Below, piece after piece: positions 54,951 through 62,656 of a stretch of DNA of 64,000 bases. Position 1 is the first letter of the stretch. Each line of letters opens with the position of its first letter. The notes under the pieces were generated by a model. It was not told the origin of the DNA. It worked only from the letters and a program-made list of their open reading frames with translations, and did no database searches. Source of the DNA: an uncultured delta proteobacterium (GTDB lineage: Bacteria > Desulfobacterota > Desulfobulbia > Desulfobulbales > Desulfocapsaceae); the NCBI GenBank assembly GCA_903875445.1, contig CAIQWD010000107.1:1-64000 (forward strand), read 5' to 3'. The translations under genes and the position numbers were made by a program.

Positions 54951-55352
54951 ATGCGTGGCGCAGGGGGTACGGATGGCGGCGTTGGCCGTTTTTTCCTCGG
55001 ATTTATCATGATGATCGGCGGCGGATATCTCTTTCTTAGCAACATTCACGTCACAACAGGTTTTGGTTTCGGTTATGCTATCTGGAATGTCTGGGGCATC
55101 GGTATTACCAGTGGGATGGTGCTCATTCCCTTTATCTTCGGGGTAGGCATCATTTTCTACAACGGCAGCAACCCCCTCGGCTGGATCCTCGCCATCGCCT
55201 CCTTGGCCATGCTCGGTTTTGGGGTCATCAGCCAGATGCACTTTCAGTTTAATAACATGTCAGCCTTTGACCTGATAACGATTCTCGTCCTTTTGGTCGG
55301 CGGCATCGGCCTTTTTCTCAGTTCTTTACGCTCAAGCGGCAGAAGTTTTTAA
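54951..55352 (+). CDS. Small unknown membrane protein with four helices
   Basis: A 133-residue hydrophobic protein with helices near residues 14-31, 50-70, 75-95 and 105-125 and little else. It is Gly-rich at the start (RGAGGTDGGVGRF). I do not recognise a family. GGGGG nine bases before the ATG at 54951 is a usable ribosome site. It is 51 bases after the phosphatase gene and 22 before the hydantoinase-family gene, so it could belong to either transcript. Confidence 0.75.
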   Translation: MRGAGGTDGGVGRFFLGFIMMIGGGYLFLSNIHVTTGFGFGYAIWNVWGIGITSGMVLIPFIFGVGIIFYNGSNPLGWILAIASLAMLGFGVISQMHFQFNNMSAFDLITILVLLVGGIGLFLSSLRSSGRSF

Positions 55353-55374
55353 TTCAGCAAGGAAAGGTGCGGGC

Positions 55375-57015
55375 ATGATTATCGGGATAGATGTCGGCGG
55401 AACCCATGCCGATGGGGTGTTACTCGATGGCGACACCTTGGTGGCAAAACATAAGGTCAGCGTCGCCCAGCAGCATCTCAGCGATGTCATCATTACCCTG
55501 CTGCAGCATCTGGTGCCCGGTGACCGCAGCACACTGCAGAGGATTCACCTGAGCAGCACCCTCTGCACCAACGCCATTGTCACCGGCGCCCTCGATCCTG
55601 TCGGTATGTTGCTCCAGGCCGGACCGGGAATGAATCCCGATTTTTTCGCCAAGAGCTGCCCGACCTGGTTCCTCGACGGGGCCATCGACCACCGCGGCCA
55701 GATTCTCCGCGACCCCGATCCGGGGAAGATAGATGCCGCTGCCCTAGCCATGCGCCGCGAGGGCATTAACTCCATCGGAATAGTCACCAAATTTTCCCAT
55801 CGCAACAACCGCCACGAGCAGCAGGTAGCCGCGCAGCTAGTCGGGCGCTTTGCCCATGTCAGCCTCGGCCACCGGATCTCCGGCCTGCCCAACTTTCCGC
55901 GCCGGGTGTATTCGACCTGGTTGAATGCGGCATTGGCATCGCAGTTCTCACTTTTTAAAAACGCCTTGGAAGAAGGTCTTGCGCATCTTGGCATCACCTG
56001 CCCCTGCCATGTGCTGAAGGCCGACGGCGGCACCATCCCTTTCTCCCGGGCCTGCGAATTTCCCTGTGAAAGCGTGCACTCGGGGCCGTCGGCAAGCGTT
56101 ATGGGATGCCTGGCCCTGGCGGCCCAAACCGATGATGCGATTCTCCTCGATATCGGCGGCACCACCACCGATATTGCCCTGCTGGTCGACGGCGCCCCCC
56201 TTCTTGAACCCTACGGCGTCAACGTTGCCGGCCGTCCCACCCTGATCCGAGCCCTGAAGACAACAAGCATCGGTCTCGGCGGTGACAGCAGGGTCGCCTG
56301 GCACAACGGCACTTTTCGTATCGGCCCGGAACGGCAGGGGACATCGATGGCCGAGGGCGGGACGGCACCGACCCCCACCGATGCCATGGTGGTCCTCGGT
56401 AAACTGGCCGTCGGTTCGCAGCAACAGGCGGCAATGGCAATGCTGGCACTCTGCCCCAAGGAATCGCCGGAGTACACGGCAACCCTCTTGCTCGAATCCT
56501 TTGTCGAGCATATCCGCCTGGCGGTCGAGGCGATGATCGAAGAGGTTTTCGCAAGACCTGTGTATACCGTCGCCGCCCTCCTCCATCGCCGCCGCATCCA
56601 GCCGAAACGGATTGTCGCCATCGGCGGCCCGGCCGCGGCCCTGCAATCGTTCCTCGGTCAGGCCCTGTTTCTGCCCTGCACCGTGCCCGCCAATTACGAG
56701 GTCGCCAACGCCATCGGTGCCGCCCGCGCCAGGCTGACCGTGCAGGCAAGCCTCTATGCCGATACCGGCGACGGGCGCCTCAGCATCCCCGAACTCTCCT
56801 GTCTGGAAACCATCTCTTCCCGCTACTCCATGCCCGACGCCGAAAAACGCCTCAAGGGCGCGGTTTCCATGATGGTTGCCGAAATGGGCATGAAGTCCTG
56901 CCCGGAGATTGATTTTCTCGAGCGCCTGGAAATGAATGTGGTTCGCGGCTTTGCAACCTCGGGAAAAATCCTGACCCTCAAGGCCCAGATCAGGCCCGGC
57001 CTTACCACCATCTGA
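55375..57015 (+). CDS. Hydantoinase/oxoprolinase family protein (HyuA-like)
   Basis: A 546-residue ASKHA-fold protein, shorter than typical HyuA (near 680-700). IGIDVGGTHADGVLL at the start and LLDIGGTTTDIALL near residue 265 are the two ATP/phosphate-binding glycine motifs. AIGGPAAALQSFLGQ near residue 420 is the second nucleotide-binding region. HyuA proteins use ATP to open 5-oxoproline or hydantoin rings, or help carboxylate acetone. No HyuB partner is adjacent. AAGGAAAGG precedes the ATG at 55375. The HDAC-family gene follows 10 bases downstream, so both probably act in one pathway. Confidence 0.9.
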   Translation: MIIGIDVGGTHADGVLLDGDTLVAKHKVSVAQQHLSDVIITLLQHLVPGDRSTLQRIHLSSTLCTNAIVTGALDPVGMLLQAGPGMNPDFFAKSCPTWFLDGAIDHRGQILRDPDPGKIDAAALAMRREGINSIGIVTKFSHRNNRHEQQVAAQLVGRFAHVSLGHRISGLPNFPRRVYSTWLNAALASQFSLFKNALEEGLAHLGITCPCHVLKADGGTIPFSRACEFPCESVHSGPSASVMGCLALAAQTDDAILLDIGGTTTDIALLVDGAPLLEPYGVNVAGRPTLIRALKTTSIGLGGDSRVAWHNGTFRIGPERQGTSMAEGGTAPTPTDAMVVLGKLAVGSQQQAAMAMLALCPKESPEYTATLLLESFVEHIRLAVEAMIEEVFARPVYTVAALLHRRRIQPKRIVAIGGPAAALQSFLGQALFLPCTVPANYEVANAIGAARARLTVQASLYADTGDGRLSIPELSCLETISSRYSMPDAEKRLKGAVSMMVAEMGMKSCPEIDFLERLEMNVVRGFATSGKILTLKAQIRPGLTTI

Positions 57016-57025
57016 GGAACTGCCC

Positions 57026-58342
57026 ATGTCTTCCTTTATGCCCCATGCCCTGCACAAAACCGCTTTAATCCTCTTTCCGGCCTTCGACTGGTGCATCAGC
57101 CCCAATCATCCGGAGCGCGAGGAACGCCTCCTCTACACCAGGGACCAACTTATCGAAGAAGGCCTTGAAGATGTCGAGAATATTCTCTTTTTCAATCCCG
57201 AATTGGCGACCTTCCATGATATCAACCGCGTCCACCTTTCGGTACCCTCGGCGGAAAAACTGCTCACCGAATCGCACCTGATCTCCGCCGGCGGCACCCT
57301 GCGCGCCGCTCGGGCGGTCATGGAAAAGGAGGCGGAAAAGGCCTTCGCCATCGTCCGACCTCCCGGCCATCACGCCATGCAGACGGTCTTCGGCGACCGC
57401 GGCTTTTGCGTCATCAATATCGAGGCGATCATGGTGGAATATATCCGCCGCCATTACGGGGTGCGAAAAATCGCCATTGTCGATACCGATTGCCATCACG
57501 GCGACGGCACCCAGGACATTTTTTACAACGATCCCGACACCCTTTTCATCTCCCTGCACCAGGACGGCCGCACCCTCTATCCCGGCAGCGGCTTTCTCCA
57601 CGAGTCGGGCGGTCCGGCAGCGGAGGGTTACACCATCAACCTGCCGCTACCGCCGAACACCTGCGACGAAGGCTTCGACATGGTCATGGAACGGGTGGTC
57701 ATGCCCATCCTCGATGAATTCGAGCCGGAACTCATCATCAATTCCGCAGGCCAAGACAACCACTATACCGATCCGATCACCAATATGAATTTCACCGCCC
57801 AGGGTTATGCCCGGCTCAACCGCCTGCTCAACCCGGATATCTGCGTACTGGAGGGCGGCTACTCCATCGAAGGCGCCCTGCCCTATACCAACCTCGGCAT
57901 TATTCTCGCCATGGCCGGCATGGATTTCTCCCAGGTCCGGGAACCCGACTACGATCCGAGCAGATTCACTCAACCACCGGAAATGACCAAATATATCGAG
58001 GCGCTGTGCAGCAAGGCACTTGGGGTGTTTGCCGGCCGGGGATCAAGAAGGGCCGAGGCGCAACAGCGACGGATCGTTACCAACCAAAAAAATATCTTTT
58101 ATGACACCACCGGTTTTCACGTCCAAGAGAGAACCAGCTACCACCTTTGCCCCAAATGTCCGGGCTATTCGGAGATAAAGGCTACCGGTCACAACCGGCA
58201 TATCCATGCCTACACCGTGCCTTTCAATGCCTGTCGCGGGTGTCAGGGCGAGGCCAAGGATATGTTCCAGAAGGGTAAACCGGAATCGGGGACAATTATC
58301 GCCCTCCAGGACCGGATTGAGGATATCTACGAGACCAAGTAG
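57026..58342 (+). CDS. Histone deacetylase family protein with Cys-rich tail
   Basis: A 438-residue deacetylase of the acetoin-utilisation/acetylpolyamine amidohydrolase branch. GHHAM near residue 115, VDTDCHHGDG near 152, SAGQDNHYTDP near 246 and LEGGYS near 278 are the zinc and catalytic motifs in order. After the core (about residue 330) lies an extension with CPKCPG and CRGCQGE, a likely zinc knuckle, which is unusual. Substrates might be acetyl-lysine, acetylpolyamines or another amide. GAGGAA before the ATG at 57026 fits the start. It follows the HyuA-like gene closely. Confidence 0.93.
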   Translation: MSSFMPHALHKTALILFPAFDWCISPNHPEREERLLYTRDQLIEEGLEDVENILFFNPELATFHDINRVHLSVPSAEKLLTESHLISAGGTLRAARAVMEKEAEKAFAIVRPPGHHAMQTVFGDRGFCVINIEAIMVEYIRRHYGVRKIAIVDTDCHHGDGTQDIFYNDPDTLFISLHQDGRTLYPGSGFLHESGGPAAEGYTINLPLPPNTCDEGFDMVMERVVMPILDEFEPELIINSAGQDNHYTDPITNMNFTAQGYARLNRLLNPDICVLEGGYSIEGALPYTNLGIILAMAGMDFSQVREPDYDPSRFTQPPEMTKYIEALCSKALGVFAGRGSRRAEAQQRRIVTNQKNIFYDTTGFHVQERTSYHLCPKCPGYSEIKATGHNRHIHAYTVPFNACRGCQGEAKDMFQKGKPESGTIIALQDRIEDIYETK

Positions 58343-58355
58343 GCCGTTAAGCAAA

Positions 58356-58448
58356 AATAACTCGAACCATCTCGCTAAAAGCGGCATAAGGAGCCGTAAC
58401 GAAATGGAGTAAATGTTCAAGTTATTTCGTAACGGCTCCTAAGCCGCT
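58356..58448 (+). repeat. Nested, mutually exclusive inverted repeats
   Basis: A 26-base arm (58380-58405) pairs with 58424-58448 with one internal mismatch and a bulge. An overlapping pair, 58356-58368 with 58415-58427, matches with one mismatch. Because 58424-58427 belong to both, the two hairpins compete. The element lies just after the HDAC-family gene and before the TetR promoter. It could be a terminator/attenuator, a small MITE-like element or a structured RNA; no U-run follows. Confidence 0.6.
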
Positions 58449-58476
58449 CCTCCGCTCAAGCCACACGCATTTTTCC

Positions 58477-58520
58477 TTGACTGATTATTTTTGATATTGT
58501 ACTAACTGATCGATCAGTCA
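58477..58520 (+). promoter_or_regulatory. Promoter and palindromic operator of the TetR gene
   Basis: TTGACT (58477-58482) and TACTAA (58500-58505) are 17 bases apart, a fair sigma-70 promoter. ACTGATCGATCAGT (58505-58518) is a perfect palindrome starting at the end of the -10 box, and an outer pair TGACTGAT/ATCAGTCA spans 58478-58520. This fits self-repression by the TetR protein encoded 35 bases downstream. Confidence 0.7.
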
Positions 58521-58554
58521 GTATTACGTGGGTTCTTCTCCAAGGGAAATGGGC

Positions 58555-59148
58555 ATGCCGAAGAAATCGAAAAAAGCCGACATTATCGATACGGCCACCG
58601 TATTGTTTGCCGGCAAAGGCTTTGCCAACACCTCCATGGCCGAGGTGGCCAGCCTCACCGGCATTGCCGGGGCAACGATCTTCTATCATTTCAAGACCAA
58701 GGAGGAACTTTTCGTCTCGGTGCTTGAAAACGTCAAAACCGGGCTGGTCCAGGCATTTTCTCTCTATTTCCAGGAAGAACACTTTCCCACCGGACTCGAA
58801 AGACTGCTCGGGGCGGTCGCCTACCATCTCCATCTCTCGGAGACCAAAAAAGAGTGGTTCCTCCTTTTGCGCCGTCATTATACCCACGAACTTGCGGCGG
58901 TACACCCGGCCTGCCGCCGGCACCTCGAAGTCGTCTATACCTGCCTGGTCGAGATCTTTGAAAAGGCCCTGACCATCGGCCAGGAGGATGGCTCGATCGG
59001 ACCGCTGTCAGCCAAGAAGACCGCCCTGATCATCCTCGCCATGGTCGATGGAATTTTGCAGTTGGAAAGCAATAATTTATATAATGCAGGCACGCTCTAC
59101 AGCGAACTGTTGGCGTCCTGCCGGAGAATGGTGGAAAACAAACAATAA
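58555..59148 (+). CDS. TetR/AcrR family transcriptional regulator
   Basis: A 197-residue regulator. Residues about 8-55 form the TetR HTH: IIDTATVLFAGKGFANTSM, then AEVASLTGIAGATIFYHFKTKEELF. The C-terminal part is an unclassified helical ligand domain. I chose the ATG at 58555 because AAGGG is eight bases upstream; an ATG two codons earlier is too close to it. It has its own palindromic operator and is followed by the SulP gene 13 bases later, which it likely represses. The ligand is unknown. Confidence 0.92.
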   Translation: MPKKSKKADIIDTATVLFAGKGFANTSMAEVASLTGIAGATIFYHFKTKEELFVSVLENVKTGLVQAFSLYFQEEHFPTGLERLLGAVAYHLHLSETKKEWFLLLRRHYTHELAAVHPACRRHLEVVYTCLVEIFEKALTIGQEDGSIGPLSAKKTALIILAMVDGILQLESNNLYNAGTLYSELLASCRRMVENKQ

Positions 59149-59161
59149 ATAGGTGGAGTGC

Positions 59162-61324
59162 ATGCTGACAAAAATCTTTCCGTTTCTCAGTTGGATGAAG
59201 GGCTACAACACAAACAGCTTCCGGCAGGACTTCATTGCCGGACTGACGGTCGCCCTGGTTCTTATCCCGCAGTCGATGGCCTATGCCCAATTGGCCGGGA
59301 TGCCCCCGTATTACGGGCTGTATGCGGCCTTTCTGCCGCCGATGATCGCCGCCCTGTTCGGTTCCAGCCGCCAGTTGGCAACCGGGCCGGTGGCGGTGGT
59401 TTCCCTTATGACCGCCGCCTCCCTTGCCCCCCTGGCGACCGCCGGCAGTGAAGGGTACATCGCCTACGCCCTGCTGCTGTCGCTGATCGTCGGCACCTTC
59501 CAGTTCCTCCTCGGCGCCCTGCGTCTCGGCCTGGTCGTCAACTTCCTGTCGCATCCGGTGGTCAACGGCTTCACCAATGCCGGTGCCATCATCATCTTCA
59601 CCTCGCAGCTGGAAAAGATGTTCGGCGTCTATGTCGACGGCAAAGAGCACCACTATGAAACCATCATCGAAGTCTGCAAGAGTGCGGTGCACTACACCCA
59701 TTGGCCCTCCTTTATCATCGGCATCGGCGCCTTCATTCTCATGTTCGCCCTGAAGAAGCTGGCACCGAAAGTACCGAACGTCCTGGTGGCGGTGGCTCTG
59801 ACCACGGTCATCTCCTGGGCGATAGGCTTCCAACATGATACCAAGGCGGATATAACCTCTATCCACTCCGACAAGACCAAAGAACTGATCACCGCCTTTA
59901 ATACGGCAATGAAGGCCAAACCGGAACTGGAGAAAAAGCAGACCGAGGTGAGTAAGAGTCTCGACGAGGCGAAAAAGGCCCACGATACCATGGCAATGCT
60001 CAAGGCCGAACACGAAGTCAAAACCATCCAGTTCGGCCTTGAAGAGTTGAGCAGCAAAGCCGCCCAACTCCGCAAGGAACTGCGCGATGTCTTGCTGCAG
60101 GCCGTCACCTATGAAAATGGTAAACTCGCCTTTTATGAAGCCGGCGGGAAAAATGGTCAAATCACCTTCTATCCTGCAGGGGAGTTTCCGGACGGCGCCA
60201 AAAATGACGGACGCACCTGGCGGCTGAAGGTCGGCAACAGTGTCCTGAAAACCGAGGGCTTGACCATGATGGGCGGTGGTGCGGTAGTTGGAGATATCCC
60301 TAAGGGACTGCCGGGTTTTTCCGTGCCGCCGCTGGACATGCGGGCTATTTCCCATCTCCTGTCAGCCGCAATTATCATTTCTCTCCTTGGTTTTATGGAG
60401 GCGATCTCCATTGCCAAGGCCATGGCCGCCAAGACCGGCCAGCGACTTGATCCCAATCAAGAATTGATCGGCCAGGGCCTTGCCAACATTATCGGCTCAA
60501 TGACCAATGCCTACCCAGCCTCCGGCTCTTTTTCCCGTTCGGCGGTCAACCTCCAGGCCGGAGCGGTCAGCGGTATGTCCAGCCTTTTTACCAGCGTCAC
60601 CGTCGGTCTGGTCCTGCTGTTTTTCACCCCACTGCTCTACCATCTGCCGCAATCGGTGTTGGCGGCGGTTATCATGATGGCGGTCATCGGCCTGATCAAC
60701 GCCTCCGGTTTTATTCATGCCTGGCATGCGAAAAAATACGACGGTGCCATTTCCATCTTCTCCTTTCTCATGACCCTCGCGTTCGCCCCACACCTCGACA
60801 AGGGTATCATGATCGGTGTTTTTCTCTCACTCGCGGTCTTTCTTTACAAGAGCATGCGCCCGAATGTCTCGACCCTTTCCCGGCATGATGATGATTCCCT
60901 CAAAAATTCGGTTGTCCATGGCCTGAAAGAATGTCAGTACATCGACATGATCCGCTTTGAAGGACCATTGTTTTTCGCCAACGCCAGTTATCTCGAAGAC
61001 AAGATAACCGACCGGATGTTGAATAAAAAAAGCCTGAAACACATCGTCATTGTTGCCAACGGCATGAATGATATCGATGCCTCCGGTGAGGAGGTCTTAT
61101 CCCTCGTCGTCTCGACGGTGCGAAGCGCCGGCCTGGATATCTCCTTCTGTGGGGTTAACGAATCGGTTATGGAGGTCCTTGAGAGAACCCATCTGATTGA
61201 AAAAATCGGCCGAGATCATGTCTACTCAACCATGGAAAAGGCAATTTGCGCGGTACACGATACAGCCCACAAGAAATCTGAAGAAAACCAGTGCCCGCTT
61301 ACCAATGTGTGCTATATTTCTTAA
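59162..61324 (+). CDS. SulP-family anion transporter with STAS domain and a large insertion
   Basis: A 720-residue inner-membrane SLC26/SulP transporter. The signature segment LVLIPQSMAYAQLAGMPPYYG opens the first hairpin; the STAS domain (about residues 590-700, with DIDASGEEV) ends the protein. Residues about 224-374, between a membrane helix and the IPKGLPGF motif, hold about 150 extra residues, including a Glu/Lys coiled coil (about 240-313). Typical SulP proteins have a short loop here. By the 14-helix fold this loop should face outside; I infer that only. Substrates may be sulfate, bicarbonate or others. The start is the ATG at 59162, with AGGTGGAG upstream. It is probably co-transcribed with the TetR gene. 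Confidence 0.94.
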   Translation: MLTKIFPFLSWMKGYNTNSFRQDFIAGLTVALVLIPQSMAYAQLAGMPPYYGLYAAFLPPMIAALFGSSRQLATGPVAVVSLMTAASLAPLATAGSEGYIAYALLLSLIVGTFQFLLGALRLGLVVNFLSHPVVNGFTNAGAIIIFTSQLEKMFGVYVDGKEHHYETIIEVCKSAVHYTHWPSFIIGIGAFILMFALKKLAPKVPNVLVAVALTTVISWAIGFQHDTKADITSIHSDKTKELITAFNTAMKAKPELEKKQTEVSKSLDEAKKAHDTMAMLKAEHEVKTIQFGLEELSSKAAQLRKELRDVLLQAVTYENGKLAFYEAGGKNGQITFYPAGEFPDGAKNDGRTWRLKVGNSVLKTEGLTMMGGGAVVGDIPKGLPGFSVPPLDMRAISHLLSAAIIISLLGFMEAISIAKAMAAKTGQRLDPNQELIGQGLANIIGSMTNAYPASGSFSRSAVNLQAGAVSGMSSLFTSVTVGLVLLFFTPLLYHLPQSVLAAVIMMAVIGLINASGFIHAWHAKKYDGAISIFSFLMTLAFAPHLDKGIMIGVFLSLAVFLYKSMRPNVSTLSRHDDDSLKNSVVHGLKECQYIDMIRFEGPLFFANASYLEDKITDRMLNKKSLKHIVIVANGMNDIDASGEEVLSLVVSTVRSAGLDISFCGVNESVMEVLERTHLIEKIGRDHVYSTMEKAICAVHDTAHKKSEENQCPLTNVCYIS

Positions 61325-61369
61325 AATTGATAAACCGGATACAGCGAGTTAGTCCAAAAAGGAGATTCT

Positions 61370-62593
61370 ATGTCTGTCATAACAATAGTCGGAGCAGCCT
61401 TCAGTAACAAATCAGCGGTTATCAAGGAACTCACCGCCACGTCCAGATACAAGGCAATCGACCTGGGGAAGATCGTTGCCGGCGCGGTGACAAGCTCGGG
61501 AATGAACGAACACAAAATCCTCGGTGCCTTTTCCGCCAAGACCTCGGTCTTTAACCGTTTCACCCATGACAAAGAACGCTCGGTGGCCCACCTGCGCCTG
61601 GCCCTGGCCAACCTCATGAGCGAAGATCAACTGTTGATCACCGGTCCGGTCAGTTTTCTTATTCCCGACAAAATCAGCCACGTACTTCGAGTCTGCCTGG
61701 TCGCCGAGTTGAGATTTCGCATCCATGAAGCCATGCAACGGGAAGGGATCGCCGAAAAGAATGCCCTGCAGCAGATCCGTCAGCAGGATGAAGATCTTGC
61801 CGCCTGGCTGAAGATGCTTAAAAGAGGTGAAGACCCGTGGGCGACCGGTCTGTACGATATCGTTGTGCCGATGGATAAAACCAACATTGCCGCCGCCGCC
61901 GCCCTGGTCCTGGAAAAAGCCGGCAGCGACGTGGTCGCCAAAACCGCCCACTCCCAGTCCGCCCTCGGGGATTTCCTGCTGGCTGCCCAAGTCGATGTGA
62001 AACTCGCCCAGGAAGGACACAATGTCTCCGTCGATGCCCGCAAGGGTGCCATAACACTCACCATCAACAAAAACGTTCTGATGCTTTCCCGACTTGAGGA
62101 AGATCTAAAATCGATCGTCGAGAAGGTGCCCGGAGTCGAGTCGATAACCACCCGTATCGGCGAGGGTTTCCATCAACCGGACATTTACCGCCGCTACGAT
62201 TTCGAAATGCCGTCGAAGGTCCTGTTGGTCGATGACGAACGCGACTTTGTCCAGACCCTTTCCGAGCGTCTAATCATGCGCGATATGGGCTCCGCCGTGG
62301 CCTATGACGGCGAATCGGCCCTGACCATGATTGCCGATGAAGAGCCGGAAGTCATGATCCTCGACCTGAGAATGCCGGGCATCGACGGCATCGAGGTACT
62401 GCGCCAGGTAAAGACCACCAACCCGGACATTGAGGTCATTGTTCTCACCGGTCACGGCACGGAAAAGGACAAGGATCTTTGCATGGATCTGGGGGCCTTC
62501 GCCTTCCTTCAGAAACCCGTTGATATTCAGCTGCTCAGCAAGACCCTGATGCAGGCCAACGAGAAGGTTAGGAGCAAAAAAAACCAGGCATAA
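61370..62593 (+). CDS. Response regulator fused to a cytidylate-kinase-like domain
   Basis: A 407-residue fusion. Residues about 1-190 match the cytidylate-kinase-like family (P-loop region degenerate: GAAFSNKS), including HVLRVCLVAELRFRIHEAM and EDPWATGLYDIVVPMDKT. Residues about 200-270 look like a BON-type domain. Residues about 280-395 form a receiver with Asp332 in MILDLRMPG and the KPVD lysine. No DNA-binding domain follows. Such a protein could respond to nucleotide or phosphorylation and partner with the sensor kinase that starts at 62657. AAGGAG before the ATG supports the start. Confidence 0.9.
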   Translation: MSVITIVGAAFSNKSAVIKELTATSRYKAIDLGKIVAGAVTSSGMNEHKILGAFSAKTSVFNRFTHDKERSVAHLRLALANLMSEDQLLITGPVSFLIPDKISHVLRVCLVAELRFRIHEAMQREGIAEKNALQQIRQQDEDLAAWLKMLKRGEDPWATGLYDIVVPMDKTNIAAAAALVLEKAGSDVVAKTAHSQSALGDFLLAAQVDVKLAQEGHNVSVDARKGAITLTINKNVLMLSRLEEDLKSIVEKVPGVESITTRIGEGFHQPDIYRRYDFEMPSKVLLVDDERDFVQTLSERLIMRDMGSAVAYDGESALTMIADEEPEVMILDLRMPGIDGIEVLRQVKTTNPDIEVIVLTGHGTEKDKDLCMDLGAFAFLQKPVDIQLLSKTLMQANEKVRSKKNQA

Positions 62594-62603
62594 TGCCCCG
62601 AAC

Positions 62604-62628
62604 GGGACGCAGGCATTGCCTGCGTCCC
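62604..62628 (+). other. Perfect hairpin between the regulator and kinase genes
   Basis: GGGACGCAGGC (62604-62614) pairs perfectly with 62618-62628 across ATT. No U-run follows, so it is not a plain terminator. It may stabilise or separate the two coding parts of one mRNA. Confidence 0.5.
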
Positions 62629-62656
62629 GAAGGCAGAGGAGCACTTGAGGCCGTCG

